From Curvibacter sp. AEP1-3 (GTDB lineage: Bacteria > Pseudomonadota > Gammaproteobacteria > Burkholderiales > Burkholderiaceae_C): a DNA stretch of 64,000 bases. Shown one piece after another: positions 22,778-31,999 of this stretch; the first letter of the stretch is position 1, and every line of letters starts with the position of its first letter. Below the pieces are notes generated by a model. It made no database searches and was not told the DNA's origin. It saw nothing but the letters and a program-made list of their open reading frames with translations. The stretch is taken from NCBI RefSeq assembly GCF_002163715.1, contig NZ_CP015698.1, positions 1,674,001 to 1,738,000 of the forward strand, written 5' to 3'. Both the position numbers and the translations under genes were made by a program.

Positions 22778-22995
22778 TCATCTATAGACTCGGCTAAGTT
22801 TCCCGCTTGGGGTGAGAATTCCGGCCGACTTGAGAACCCAAACGGCATCTTCACCCGTCAACGCTTTAGCAACCCGCAAGCGGGAACCACCACGCACCAA
22901 GGGCTGCCGCCGTTTAGCCAGTAATTCCTTCTTAACGGCAGATTCAGGGTTGAAGTGTGCAGCCAAGAGCGTGGTTTTTTTGTATCTGCAGCCAT
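22778..22995 (-). pseudogene. Small unrecognised gene, probably frameshifted in an A-run
   Basis: The main frame encodes about 62 residues ending AVWVLKSAGILTPSGKLSRV, which looks protein-like; its only in-frame start near the 5' end is TTG. A better ATG (22995) begins MAADTKK just upstream but in another frame. The two join if the run of seven A (minus strand, around 22974-22980) had eight. This suggests a one-base deletion or a sequencing slip in a ~72-residue protein. Function unknown. Confidence 0.35.
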
Positions 22996-23223
22996 ATTGA
23001 GAGTATGTCGTAAATCGAGTTTCTAAGCATCCTCACGCAATACAGCGGTCATGGTGCAGGCTGCGGACCTTAGGTCGGTGTCCACGGGCCGGCTGCGGCC
23101 CAATAGACCGCCAGCGCCGGTTTAATAGACATGGAAGCGGAGAGAAGTAGATACCGAGGTGCTAGTTACAACAGTCATTTTGCAAGTGACAGATAACTTG
23201 CTTCGGAGCAATCAGCCACATAA

Positions 23224-23472
23224 GATGGGCCCAAGACCCAATCGAGCCGCACTTCCGACGAAATCGCTGAAGTAGCGCTGGAACAGCGCGTCTGCGCGGA
23301 CGGCGGCCTGCTGATGCTCAAAGAGCGCCAGCGCCGAGCTGCCGAAGAGGTATTAGCCGGACTGCGGGAAGCCAGAAGTCTTTGGGTTGTGGGAGCGGGA
23401 GACATGAAAGGCGCCCGCTTCACGCTGAATCCAGACTCTGAATTTGCTGTCAACGGCGTCACCTGGCGATAG
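23224..23472 (+). pseudogene. C-terminal coding remnant without a start codon
   Basis: An 82-codon open frame with protein-like composition (ALEQRVCADGGLLMLKERQR, then ARSLWVVGAGDMKGARFTLN) runs from a stop at 23221 to TAG at 23470. It has no start codon near its beginning and no ribosome-binding site. It is best read as the tail of a decayed gene. Family not recognised. Confidence 0.35.
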
Positions 23473-23729
23473 GACGAGGCTCTGGTCACATTAGTAAGCA
23501 TGTTGATCAGCTCTCTTGCTTAACTGGCAATAAGTTAGGCAGCTGCACCAAACTATGCGTGCAAACTGTCATTGCTGCAGTGCACTTCTAGCATGACCTC
23601 GTCCGTCAGCGCGGTAATTCGGGTAGTTGCCACATTGCTCCGTTGAACTCTATCGGCAATTCCTCAAACTTCACTACCACCAGGCTTGACAAACTTGACA
23701 AACTATAAAAGTTTGAATAAAGTGAATCC

Positions 23730-24602
23730 ATGGACATTGAATACCTTGCTAGCGCGAATGCAGTTACTAAGTCACGCCAAGCACGCATAGTCCCCTTGCT
23801 TGTCCGGGGTAGGCCGGTCTTTTTGGATTTAGATCAGGCCATCCCTGACTTCACGTGTAGTCCTCAACGAGAGACCGTTGCAAACTTTGCGGAGCAACTG
23901 CGAAAAGAGCCGGCGGTACTCCTTGATCAGCTGAGAGAAGCTGGAGTCCACAAAGAAAATGTAGATTGCCTAGTCACCGCTACCGATAAGCAACGGCTAT
24001 TGACGTATTTGCAGCGCATGCATGGCACGGTCGGGGATCGAAAAAAGATTACGCTGAAAAAAAATGCGGTCGAATCCAAATCAGTGTCGTCCTTTCAGGA
24101 TCGAAAAAACAAGGATACCTCTACAGATCTACCAAGGGTCATCCTTGTTGGAAACAACAGCCTGGGTAGACTTTCGGATGAGTGGTCGCGCATGTTTCTG
24201 GCGGCATATTTCGATGCTTTCCGTGAATTCCCAGAATGGCGTGAATTTGAGTCGCTCAAATTGGTCCTCGATCGAATCAAAGCTTTGAAAGAAGCCATCC
24301 TTACTGGCGAGCCAGATGAACTTTTGGAGGCCATTCGCCGCTGTTTTGATGGAGTGAAGCCCGGACGAAGTGGAACAGTTCTAGCAAATATCATTCTCCG
24401 GTTGCTCCAACCATTGTTTGTCCACATGGACAACGTTCAGGTAGCAATCGCTTGGGAGCGGGTAACAACGGCTTCCGCGCAAGTCAAACTGAAAGCAGGC
24501 TGCCGTCGCGCATCACATACAGATGCCGCTACTGCTGCCTGGCGACTACGGCGACGGAAACGCTGGCTTCCTGCATGTGTGGCCACTATTAACTTGGTTT
24601 GA
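23730..24602 (+). CDS. Hypothetical protein, 290 residues
   Basis: Not recognised. The soluble, charged chain starts MDIEYLASANAVTKSRQARI at 23730 after an AT-rich stretch. The first ~235 residues look protein-like, with amphipathic helices such as EWREFESLKLVLDRIKALKE. The last ~55 (from VQVAIAWERV) are unusually rich in alanine and arginine and may come from a frameshift or recombination that replaced the original C-terminus. It lies 31 bp upstream of the Xre-RES pair on the same strand and could share its transcript. Confidence 0.5.
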   Translation: MDIEYLASANAVTKSRQARIVPLLVRGRPVFLDLDQAIPDFTCSPQRETVANFAEQLRKEPAVLLDQLREAGVHKENVDCLVTATDKQRLLTYLQRMHGTVGDRKKITLKKNAVESKSVSSFQDRKNKDTSTDLPRVILVGNNSLGRLSDEWSRMFLAAYFDAFREFPEWREFESLKLVLDRIKALKEAILTGEPDELLEAIRRCFDGVKPGRSGTVLANIILRLLQPLFVHMDNVQVAIAWERVTTASAQVKLKAGCRRASHTDAATAAWRLRRRKRWLPACVATINLV

Positions 24603-24633
24603 ATGAAGTGCCGTTCGTTCGGCAACAAGTCCC

Positions 24634-25266
24634 ATGTCTCAACATTCTTCCAAAGCAACTTCAAAACCAATTCAAGAGCCCACCATGTTATTGGCCATCA
24701 ATCCCTCCGTCTTGGCTCGCTTGGGCATTAGCCCAACTGATCTGATCGATTGGGGAACGGCCGATATTCACCCGTTGGGCCGTTTTGTCCAGTCGCAAGT
24801 CGTGAAGGTCGTATCGCTATTGTCAGGTCCTGTCCAGTCCTCCGACCCAAACAGCGAACTACTTACAGCTGAATCAATGGCCGAGCGCATGCAATGCAGT
24901 AGAGCAAACGTGTACGAGCGTGAAAAAAAGGGTGCCCTCTTTTCTATACTTCCGCCAGGACGTGAGAATGGTCGTCGTTATCCGGCATTCCAACTTCTTG
25001 CGCCGCTCGATACAAGCTTACTGACCAAGTTGATTGCACGCTTTCGAGCAGAGCGCGCACCCATGAATCTCCTTTGGGATTTTCTGAGGTCCGTCCAACC
25101 GAGTTTGGGCGGGGTTACGGGTGTAGAACTGCTGCTTGGTCGGATACCGCCGCGATCTGGTGTACTCCCGACGGTACTAGATGAATTGAATCGACTCAGC
25201 GTTGACGCGCGCCAAGAATATGTGATTGAACACGCTTTGGAGGGCCTTAGTTATGCCCTCTCATGA
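24634..25266 (+). CDS. Xre/MbcA/ParS-type antitoxin of an Xre-RES pair
   Basis: 210 residues. A helix-turn-helix-like central part (LLTAESMAERMQCSRANVYE) is followed by LLWDFLRSVQPSLGGVTGVE, which fits the toxin-binding domain of the MbcA/ParS/Xre antitoxin family. Its stop overlaps the start of the RES gene (ATGA), the usual antitoxin-first order. Expected role, from the family: bind and neutralise the RES toxin and repress the operon. An internal ATG at 24685 is an alternative start; neither has a strong ribosome-binding site. Confidence 0.7.
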   Translation: MSQHSSKATSKPIQEPTMLLAINPSVLARLGISPTDLIDWGTADIHPLGRFVQSQVVKVVSLLSGPVQSSDPNSELLTAESMAERMQCSRANVYEREKKGALFSILPPGRENGRRYPAFQLLAPLDTSLLTKLIARFRAERAPMNLLWDFLRSVQPSLGGVTGVELLLGRIPPRSGVLPTVLDELNRLSVDARQEYVIEHALEGLSYALS

Positions 25267-25778
25267 CCATCGAAAAAATATCGAACACTAGATCGCTTAC
25301 GCTCCAAGGCCGCAATGCACGGTTGTGTTGTTTGGACCCGGGTTACGGAATTCACCGGCTTTATCGCTTCCCCGAAGGAGGCTTTAAACCCGCTCCTCCG
25401 CAATTTCGTAACGGCCGCTTAGACCCCCCCGTTGGACGTCCCGACGATTACGGAATGCTGTACGCGGCCGACTCTTTGCTGACCGCTGCGCTCGAATGCG
25501 GGGCACTATTGTTGATGCCTCCTGCTCAACCTACCTACGAGATCTCATTGATCGCGGAAGCAGAACTGCCTCCCGTAAAGCATGTAATCCTTCGCGCAAC
25601 CCAAAAAGTCAAATTGGTCGACTTCATGGATAGTGCAACGGCAAGTGCATTCGGGCTGAACATCGATGGGGTATTGGATCATCTCCCTCCATGGCGACAG
25701 GCAGCAGCACAGTTGATTGAGCTGTTACGTCAAGACATGGCATATCACGATGTCGTAGGTGTCTGTTACCGGAGTTGA
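25263..25778 (+). CDS. RES-domain toxin
   Basis: 171 residues with the RES domain signature: HRLYRFPEGGFKPAPPQFRN, then GRLDPPVGRPDDYGMLYAAD followed by SLLTAALECGAL. This supplies the conserved arginine, glutamate and serine-containing regions after which the family is named. RES toxins of Xre-RES systems deplete NAD+ by phosphorolysis or hydrolysis and cause growth arrest. The start at 25263 overlaps the antitoxin stop by four bases. The length is typical. Its place next to TIR and HEPN genes fits a defence cluster. Confidence 0.75.
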   Translation: MTIEKISNTRSLTLQGRNARLCCLDPGYGIHRLYRFPEGGFKPAPPQFRNGRLDPPVGRPDDYGMLYAADSLLTAALECGALLLMPPAQPTYEISLIAEAELPPVKHVILRATQKVKLVDFMDSATASAFGLNIDGVLDHLPPWRQAAAQLIELLRQDMAYHDVVGVCYRS

Positions 25779-26223
25779 CGCCGTCCGACAGCTCTCAACT
25801 ACGCATTGATTGATGGGCGATTCCAGCATTTTTTCGTTGCTCAAAATCAAGGCTTAGCGAAACTCGATGGCCCGTACTGACGCGATTTCAGAATGCCGCC
25901 GCGATCAAATGAACGGCTTGTGACTAATGAGAAGTCAACCGAAAATCATCGCATATGCAAAGTAGGCGCAAGACCATTCGTGGTTTCGAGCACACGAAGT
26001 TTTTAGTGGGGCATCACATCCGCTAACGAAACGACACCCTGGTTCAATGCTAAATTGCAATCACCAACGTGCGATGGTTGGTATCCTTACGCTGTCTTGC
26101 GCCACGAACGTTCCAGCGGCTACATTACCAATTGCCAGCTTGACTAGACACCTCTAAGCCAACATGCAGCTTCTAAGGTTTTCCGGTCTCTGCGCAGTGC
26201 CAAACGCTTGAAAGGGGAGTTAG
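25779..26223. other. 445-bp intergenic region, no gene seen
   Basis: Between the RES toxin and the TIR gene. No convincing reading frame or repeat. The last bases (AAAGGGGAG at 26211-26219) are the ribosome-binding site of the TIR gene. Confidence 0.5.
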
Positions 26224-27426
26224 GTGCTAACATTTAACGGAAAGCAATTTAATGCTGCCGACTTCAGTCGCTCCTTGGAGAAGGCTGCTGTTGAAAGCGT
26301 CATCGCCCAAGTGCGCGAGAAGTTTGGAGCGATTCGCCATCCGGCAACAGGAGAGTTCCCGACCATCTTCGCTGTAGGGGACTCACTCAAGACGCTTCAA
26401 ATGCGCGTAGAAGGAAGCGCAGAGCTCCTTGCGATAGTCAAGGAGAGATATACGAGCGATGACTTGCCAATCGAATTTGTGACCAGGAGTACGGCTGCTC
26501 CGAAAGTATTCTTGAGCTACGCTTGGGAAGACAGGATTTTGGCTGAGAAGATTGCCATCGCACTTCAGTCGAGCGGCATCGAAACGTGGTGGGCAGAGTG
26601 GTGCATAGCCGCCGGCGACAGTCTGCGACAGAAAATCGATGCAGGTCTTAGCGAGTGCTCGCACTTCGTCGTATTACTCACGCCTGAGTCAATTCAAAAG
26701 CCTTGGGTAAACCAGGAAATGGACGCCGGCTTGGTGCGTAGGCTGAGTCAGAGGGCGAAATTCATCCCGCTGAGGCATGGCCTTGAACCTGCGCTGCTGC
26801 CTGCTTTGCTGACCGGCATGCTCTCTCCAGAAGTTGACGCTAGGGCGAGCAACATCCAGCAGCTTATCAATGACATTCATGGTCTCACGCGCAAGCCCCC
26901 ACTTGGGCAGGCTCCTAAGCAAGGGACCTCAGCCGTCGGAACGGAGACTGGTTACTCGGCGGCCGCAAACGCCATCGCCGAGGTTTTTGTAAAAGGCTCT
27001 TCTGGTGGATGCCTTTTCGACCCACAGGTGCAGGTCGAGGACATGATGAAGCAAACCGGTTTGTCAGCCGAAGACGTTGTAGATGCAATGCACGAGCTTT
27101 CGAGTTTGGCCGTTCTACATCGAGGCGAGTTAACCTGGCCGAAAGAGGAATTGTTTTCCGAGTTCGACAAGTTCTGGATGCCTTGGGACCCGGCGAAAGA
27201 TGCGCTGCAGTTGGCAGCGGACGTAGTCAATGCCGAAGGGTTCCCGGAAGCGACAGAGGACATCGCCACCCATTACGGATGGGAAGCAAGACGGCTGAAT
27301 CCTGCTATCACATACTTGGCGACCCGGGGAGCTATGCGAACGACTAGGGCGCTCAGTGCACGATGGGTGTCAATTTGGATCCAGAAGACCGATGCGATGC
27401 GACGCTTCGTCAAGTCTCGCAGCTAA
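26224..27426 (+). CDS. TIR-domain protein, putative defence effector
   Basis: 400 residues, GTG start with a strong AAAGGGGAG upstream. Residues 1-92 are an unrecognised N-terminal domain. A TIR domain follows (about 93-225): PKVFLSYAWEDRILAEKIAI, then GIETWWAEWCIAAGDSLRQK, and CSHFVVLLTPESIQKPWVNQ. Glu125 in WWAEW is the likely NADase glutamate. The C-terminal ~140 residues contain a winged-helix-like stretch (MMKQTGLSAEDVVDAMHELS). Bacterial TIR proteins commonly degrade NAD+ when a phage is sensed. The next gene, 57 bp downstream, carries a HEPN motif, suggesting a two-gene module. Exact activity is inferred. Confidence 0.75.
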   Translation: MLTFNGKQFNAADFSRSLEKAAVESVIAQVREKFGAIRHPATGEFPTIFAVGDSLKTLQMRVEGSAELLAIVKERYTSDDLPIEFVTRSTAAPKVFLSYAWEDRILAEKIAIALQSSGIETWWAEWCIAAGDSLRQKIDAGLSECSHFVVLLTPESIQKPWVNQEMDAGLVRRLSQRAKFIPLRHGLEPALLPALLTGMLSPEVDARASNIQQLINDIHGLTRKPPLGQAPKQGTSAVGTETGYSAAANAIAEVFVKGSSGGCLFDPQVQVEDMMKQTGLSAEDVVDAMHELSSLAVLHRGELTWPKEELFSEFDKFWMPWDPAKDALQLAADVVNAEGFPEATEDIATHYGWEARRLNPAITYLATRGAMRTTRALSARWVSIWIQKTDAMRRFVKSRS

Positions 27427-27483
27427 CGTTCAACGCCAATTGGCCGCATATCTTCAGTCAGAGAGTATTGAGGATTCCAAGTT

Positions 27484-28707
27484 TTGACAGAGCAGGCCGT
27501 TTCCCTTCCTGATGAATTTCTGCTTGTCCAAGACGCTGCACTAAAGGCACTTGTGGATCTGGAGCCTGCAGGTCCTCCACGCGCGGACGCCGAGGGCCGA
27601 GGCCTCTTTCTTTCCGCACGAACAAATGGAGGGAGAAGCCTTCCAGCTTATTACCTGGTGTACTTCCTACTGATTGATTTCCTCAAGTTTCCGAGCCTTG
27701 GACAATGGGAAAAGTCAGCGTGGGCAGTGCCAGTGCGATTTCGCGATCGCCTGTACGTTATTGAGCATCGAAAGATGGGCCTTGGCGTTTTTGCACCGAA
27801 TCTAGACCCTGCTGCGAGGATGAGTGGAACACCGAGCGAACAAGCGGAGGAGGATGCACGGGCGATTACGGCACTCATCACCAAGGCCGTCTCCATCGCG
27901 GAGCCGTATTTCCAATGGCGCGCGGAGCAAGCTGTATCGACGCCTGGACTCAACGTTGTCAATAAGACCTATGAGTTATTTAGCCGATACGTGTATTTCC
28001 GTGACCGCTTTCACGCGCTTTCGGAGCAGACTGAGACGCGGCGTCGGGAGAGAAATGTCGAGAAACGCACCTTGTCGAACGGTGCGGTCATAACTAGCGG
28101 GAGCAGTCCGTCGATCCAACTACGACGCGAAGCAATCTGGAACGCCCAAGCAGCGATTGAGGCATTCTTCAGTTGGACGGAGCACGTCTTCATTCATCTC
28201 GCAATCCTGCAAGGAAAGTTGAAGTCCGGAGATGAAGTTGCTCGATTGGCGGAGTCCGATTGGAAAGCCAAGTTCAAGGAGGCGTTGAGTGTTGCAGAGC
28301 CCCAAACAAAATTGCATTACGACAAATTGCTGGATCTCCGCGCACAAGTGCGAAATTTCGTGGCGCACGGGGCGTTTGGTAAGCAAGGCGAAGCGTTCAG
28401 ATTTCACTCTGGTGCGGGGGCAGCACCAGTCCTCCTCACCAATAGCCAAAAGCACAAGTACAGTCTTACTGGTAGCAAAGCATTTGACGAACGTTTGGCC
28501 ATTGCAGACATCGAGTCGTTTTTGCTGCATCTCTGGTCTGAGTCGCGCGCCCCGGCTAGGAGCTACGTTTTTAGTAGTCTTCCTAGCATCCTGACTTACG
28601 CCGTGGATGGTACGTATGCACGGGCAATGCTTTCAGACGAAGAAATGAAACTCTTTGTCGAACACCTTACTGGACAGTTCGATAGAGCCGCGGATATGGA
28701 TTGGTGA
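27484..28707 (+). CDS. HEPN-motif protein downstream of the TIR gene
   Basis: 407 residues, TTG start preceded by a TGAGGAT-like ribosome-binding site; no ATG lies near the 5' end. A hydrophobic stretch (residues 56-68, YYLVYFLLIDFLK) occurs early but is probably buried. Near the C-terminus, LDLRAQVRNFVAHGAFGKQG carries the Rx4H motif of HEPN ribonucleases: Arg290-Asn291 and His295. It is preceded by a long helical part with WNAQAAIEAFFSWTEHVFIH. HEPN proteins cleave RNA in toxin-antitoxin and abortive infection systems. The pairing with TIR is the main support for a defence role; the full family is not recognised. Confidence 0.55.
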   Translation: MTEQAVSLPDEFLLVQDAALKALVDLEPAGPPRADAEGRGLFLSARTNGGRSLPAYYLVYFLLIDFLKFPSLGQWEKSAWAVPVRFRDRLYVIEHRKMGLGVFAPNLDPAARMSGTPSEQAEEDARAITALITKAVSIAEPYFQWRAEQAVSTPGLNVVNKTYELFSRYVYFRDRFHALSEQTETRRRERNVEKRTLSNGAVITSGSSPSIQLRREAIWNAQAAIEAFFSWTEHVFIHLAILQGKLKSGDEVARLAESDWKAKFKEALSVAEPQTKLHYDKLLDLRAQVRNFVAHGAFGKQGEAFRFHSGAGAAPVLLTNSQKHKYSLTGSKAFDERLAIADIESFLLHLWSESRAPARSYVFSSLPSILTYAVDGTYARAMLSDEEMKLFVEHLTGQFDRAADMDW

Positions 28708-28830
28708 ACACAACCGTCGCATATTCCCGTCCTTATGCATCAATCCTGACTGTCATCTATCCGGTAATGAACCTTGAACAGTCTGGATCAATGTGCGATA
28801 AAAACAACCGCCTTGGACAGGAAGCTGTAT

Positions 28831-30003
28831 CTACTCAATTGGTATTACTTTATTTTCAGGGTCCTGAGATCCAAAGCGCTCTAGATAGTATTGGAGACTG
28901 GATCTAATTATGGATACGGTCACCTTCCCGCCCGCAACCTTTGAAGATGTCAGTCGGCGACCTTCATATCCCTCTGCGAACCGCTTTGAATCGAGCACCT
29001 TTCCTTCAACCTCGCGATACAACGTGAGGCGGAAGAATTTAGGCGTATTGAGTTCCAGCGCGAGCCTGGACGAAGTCCAAGATGGCTCCGCTGGAGGATC
29101 CAAAATCGGAGGTATTTTGAACAGTTCAAACTGCTCCAACGGCAGTGATATTTCTTCACCCACATGGACTTGCATTGGCAAGTCAAACAATGAAAGTACT
29201 AAAAGCCAATCAGACACATAGCGATGGTAGAAAACCCGTCGCAACTCCAAGAAAGAGTTCTCTCCTTTCCCTCTGATGGCTGCAAATATCGTGAGTACAG
29301 AGTCAACAGGTTCAATCGTATGCTTGCCTATGTAAAAGGCCTCGTAATACCCTCCGACACCATTGCGAATGGTTCTCAAAGTACTTCTTGTGTCCTCCTC
29401 CAATAAGAGCGATGGAATCAAGTTAACGGCGCGATCAGAGCGCGCGGTCATGGATTCGCTGCCAAGCTTTCTCCTGGCGTATTCTTCGCCCCTCTGATAC
29501 AACCATCGAAAGAGATCTGCTCCACCGCCTCCAGCCACCCTAGTTTCACCAAAGTACGGCAAGGAATCGAGTACGCGATTTTGATCAAAAAGTCTGGCGA
29601 AATCTCTGCCGTCAAATACACCCAATATCTCAAACTCCCTAAGTCCTTCGCCCTCCGTGAAGAGACAGGAAACATGAAGTGCGCTCAAGGCGTCGTCTTC
29701 GTTGAGATGCCTTTTGTAATGCTCATCCAAGGTCAGCGGAAAATCACGAACGCGCTTTATGTTGAGCACCAGTCGCTTGATATGCGATACGGTACCTGCA
29801 ACTAGGAAAAGCCCACTTTTACCTCGATAAGTAAGTCGGAAGAATTTCCTCACAAGTTTTGTCGGAGTCACAGCTAGCCCCACGCCCATATTTTTGGTGT
29901 AACCAGTTGATGGCAAGGTGGCGTGCCCACCGGGCTCCTCGATTGATAGCATTACGTCCGAAAAAGCAAGTCCAAGTTCAGTAAGTAATGCCAGAACCGT
30001 CAT
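28831..30003 (-). CDS. Hypothetical protein, 390 residues
   Basis: Not recognised. The ATG at 30003 has a good AGGGGAAA site upstream. The chain is soluble, with beta-rich sections (FFRLTYRGKSGLFLVAGTVS) and glycine-rich AGGGGADLFRWLY. The C-terminal part repeats the word KFFRLT (FFRLTYRGK early, FFRLTLYREVEGK late), possibly two related sub-domains. It is transcribed towards the HEPN gene and follows two other minus-strand genes, so it may belong to their operon. Confidence 0.6.
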   Translation of the reverse strand: MTVLALLTELGLAFSDVMLSIEEPGGHATLPSTGYTKNMGVGLAVTPTKLVRKFFRLTYRGKSGLFLVAGTVSHIKRLVLNIKRVRDFPLTLDEHYKRHLNEDDALSALHVSCLFTEGEGLREFEILGVFDGRDFARLFDQNRVLDSLPYFGETRVAGGGGADLFRWLYQRGEEYARRKLGSESMTARSDRAVNLIPSLLLEEDTRSTLRTIRNGVGGYYEAFYIGKHTIEPVDSVLTIFAAIRGKGENSFLELRRVFYHRYVSDWLLVLSLFDLPMQVHVGEEISLPLEQFELFKIPPILDPPAEPSWTSSRLALELNTPKFFRLTLYREVEGKVLDSKRFAEGYEGRRLTSSKVAGGKVTVSIIRSSLQYYLERFGSQDPENKVIPIE

Positions 30004-30131
30004 ATATTTCCCCTGGTGGTTTTGAAAGAGAATACTGATTTGATTGACCCCTAGAGGGCACTTCCAGAGTGACGCACATTGACGCTTCTTGCATCGCTCA
30101 GGCTAGTCGGGCCGTAAATTGGGGCGACTGA

Positions 30132-30677
30132 TCAAATCAGCGATGCGCTATTCCAATAAAGAACATCTAGTTCGTACCGATGCAATCCTTTGTCCATTGC
30201 AATTTTCGTGGCGGCACTCTGAATTTCAGAACTGAGTTGCGATGTGAGATTCTTAATCCGGAAATTCTTCGCGTATGCTGAACCGATCTCCCTATCGATT
30301 TTCTTAACCACGTGACTATCGAGCGGGACTTCAAGGTACGGCTCAATACTCACTAAATTGAAGCCCTGGTGCAGATCCTTGTTCATGGCGCACAACCGCA
30401 TAAAAATATTGATGGCCTTGCGCGCTGCACCCCAGTTAGGTCTTCCATCTTCCGGCCGAGGGAGCTTCAGCGCCAGCGCTTCTGCCTGGCCATTTAGAAA
30501 ATCGGCGTAATTGAGATCGCTGAAACTCGAAAACTGAGTGAGCGGTATGCTGGAAATGAGGAATTCTCTTGCTCTTTTCACACCACCTTCAGTTGATTGC
30601 ATCCTCAGTGTTGAACCCCCAACGCTTGCGACTGCCAAGTGAGATCTAACGTCTTCCGCCCATCCTTCGCGTGCCAC
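30132..30677 (-). CDS. Hypothetical protein, 181 residues
   Basis: Not recognised. GTG start at 30677 with a clear GAGGAG site upstream. Mostly helical; the segment NWGAARKAINIFMRLCAMNK is distinctive. Reads in the same direction as the YegP-like gene 87 bp upstream and the 390-residue gene 128 bp downstream. Confidence 0.6.
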   Translation of the reverse strand: MAREGWAEDVRSHLAVASVGGSTLRMQSTEGGVKRAREFLISSIPLTQFSSFSDLNYADFLNGQAEALALKLPRPEDGRPNWGAARKAINIFMRLCAMNKDLHQGFNLVSIEPYLEVPLDSHVVKKIDREIGSAYAKNFRIKNLTSQLSSEIQSAATKIAMDKGLHRYELDVLYWNSASLI

Positions 30678-30764
30678 GATTTCTCCTCAAGTTGCAGTAC
30701 GCTTCACCGACAAGACCCACCCCAGGCTTGCAGGGAGCGAGCCTTTTCGGTGAGCCAGAAATGG

Positions 30765-31097
30765 TTAGGTGTTATCTTTAATTGTCTTGGTCGATCCATT
30801 CGACTTCACACTGGTAATCCCCTCATCACGCGAAGCGACGGAGGCGTGCATCTGAATCGTGCCAATTACTTGGCTGTTTGCCGCCTTCAAATTGAAGTAG
30901 GGCTTTCCGTTGGTAGATGTTTTACGCTCGTATCGATCATCAATCGCACAATTCGTTTGTACAGACGTGATGCCAGCCTCCGCCGAGCTCTTGGCTTTGT
31001 ACAACTCACTCGTGAGAATAATTTCGCCGTTGCCGGCCTTTAGGACAAAACGGAATTGTCCATCGCTGCTCTTTCCAAGTTCGAACCAACCAGCCAT
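30765..31097 (-). CDS. YegP/DUF1508-family protein
   Basis: 110 residues with two tandem ~50-residue YegP modules. The first is GWFELGKSSDGQFRFVLKAG with AKSSAEAGITSVQTN; the second is GKPYFNLKAANSQVIG with SRDEGITSVKSNG. The start at 31097 is chosen for its AAGGAG site; a longer frame would run into the IS end at 31120. Function of the family is poorly defined. The ISA element begins only 22 bp upstream, so the native promoter has probably been replaced. Confidence 0.75.
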   Translation of the reverse strand: MAGWFELGKSSDGQFRFVLKAGNGEIILTSELYKAKSSAEAGITSVQTNCAIDDRYERKTSTNGKPYFNLKAANSQVIGTIQMHASVASRDEGITSVKSNGSTKTIKDNT

Positions 31098-31135
31098 CTG
31101 AATACTCCTTTTGTGAAAACGACGTCCCCCCAGTT

Positions 31136-31999
31136 TCAGTAGCACTGGGCTTTGGAGTCCGGGGTTAATTTAACTGGTTTTTGAATCAATGTTTTTGCAT
31201 AGGCTGTCGGCGTTAGGCCACCCAGCGATTTCTTCGGTCTTTCCTCGTTGTATTCCTTTCTCCATGCTTCCACGACGACGCGTGAGTGCTGCAAGCTTGT
31301 GAACCAATGTTCATTGAGGCATTCATCACGAAACCGCCCGTTGAATGATTCGATGTAAGCGTTCTGATTGGGCTTGCCGGGCTCGATCAGGAACAGTTGC
31401 ACACTGCGTGCATGGGCCCAGGTCAGCATGGCTCGACTGCAGAACTCTTTGCCGTTGTCTGTTCGTATAGCTTTGGGCAGCCCTCTGGTGCTGGCAAGTT
31501 GCTCTAGGATTCGCACCAGTTGGTTTCCACCCAATGCACGCTCCGGCACGATCGCTACCGCTTCATGGGTTGCGTCGTCTACCACCGTGAGGCTCTTGAT
31601 GCTGCGCCCCTCAGCCGTGCGGTCAAACACGAAGTCCATAGACCACACCTGATTGGCTGAAGTTGGGCGCTCCAATGGATGTCTGTCGCTCAGGGGAATC
31701 TTCTTGCGTCTGCGCTTCTTCACCTGCAGGCCCGCCTCGGCATACAGGCGATCTACACGCTTGTGATTCACGATCTCGCCTGATTGGCGTAACTTCAAAT
31801 AGATCATGCCAGCGCCGTATCGGCGATGACGTTGGGCCAAGGCAACGATCTTCTCCTTGAGCGCGCAGTTGCGGTCCTGAGCTGGATCATAGCGGTAGGC
31901 ACTGGTACTCATGGCGACGATACGTAGCGAGCGCCGCTCGCTCAATCCCTTGTCGATCATGTAGCGCACCAGTTCGCGTCTGGCCGGTGCGCTCACCAC
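31136..31999 (-). CDS. ISA OrfB (DDE transposase catalytic part)
   Basis: 287 residues, rve-type integrase core. Catalytic residues are visible: Asp in VWSMDFVFDRTAEGRS, Asp in AIRTDNGKEFCSRAML, and Glu in AYIESFNGRFRDECLNEHWF. The C-terminus RPKKSLGGLTPTAYAK is typical of the IS407 group of IS3. It overlaps orfA by seven bases and is expected mainly as the frameshifted OrfAB. It appears intact, so this copy could be active. Confidence 0.85.
   Translation of the reverse strand: MVSAPARRELVRYMIDKGLSERRSLRIVAMSTSAYRYDPAQDRNCALKEKIVALAQRHRRYGAGMIYLKLRQSGEIVNHKRVDRLYAEAGLQVKKRRRKKIPLSDRHPLERPTSANQVWSMDFVFDRTAEGRSIKSLTVVDDATHEAVAIVPERALGGNQLVRILEQLASTRGLPKAIRTDNGKEFCSRAMLTWAHARSVQLFLIEPGKPNQNAYIESFNGRFRDECLNEHWFTSLQHSRVVVEAWRKEYNEERPKKSLGGLTPTAYAKTLIQKPVKLTPDSKAQCY

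Noticed and set aside
23175..23501. 108-codon minus-strand frame
   Set aside because: The opposite strand has the more protein-like remnant; this frame is Ser/Arg-rich with no start signal.
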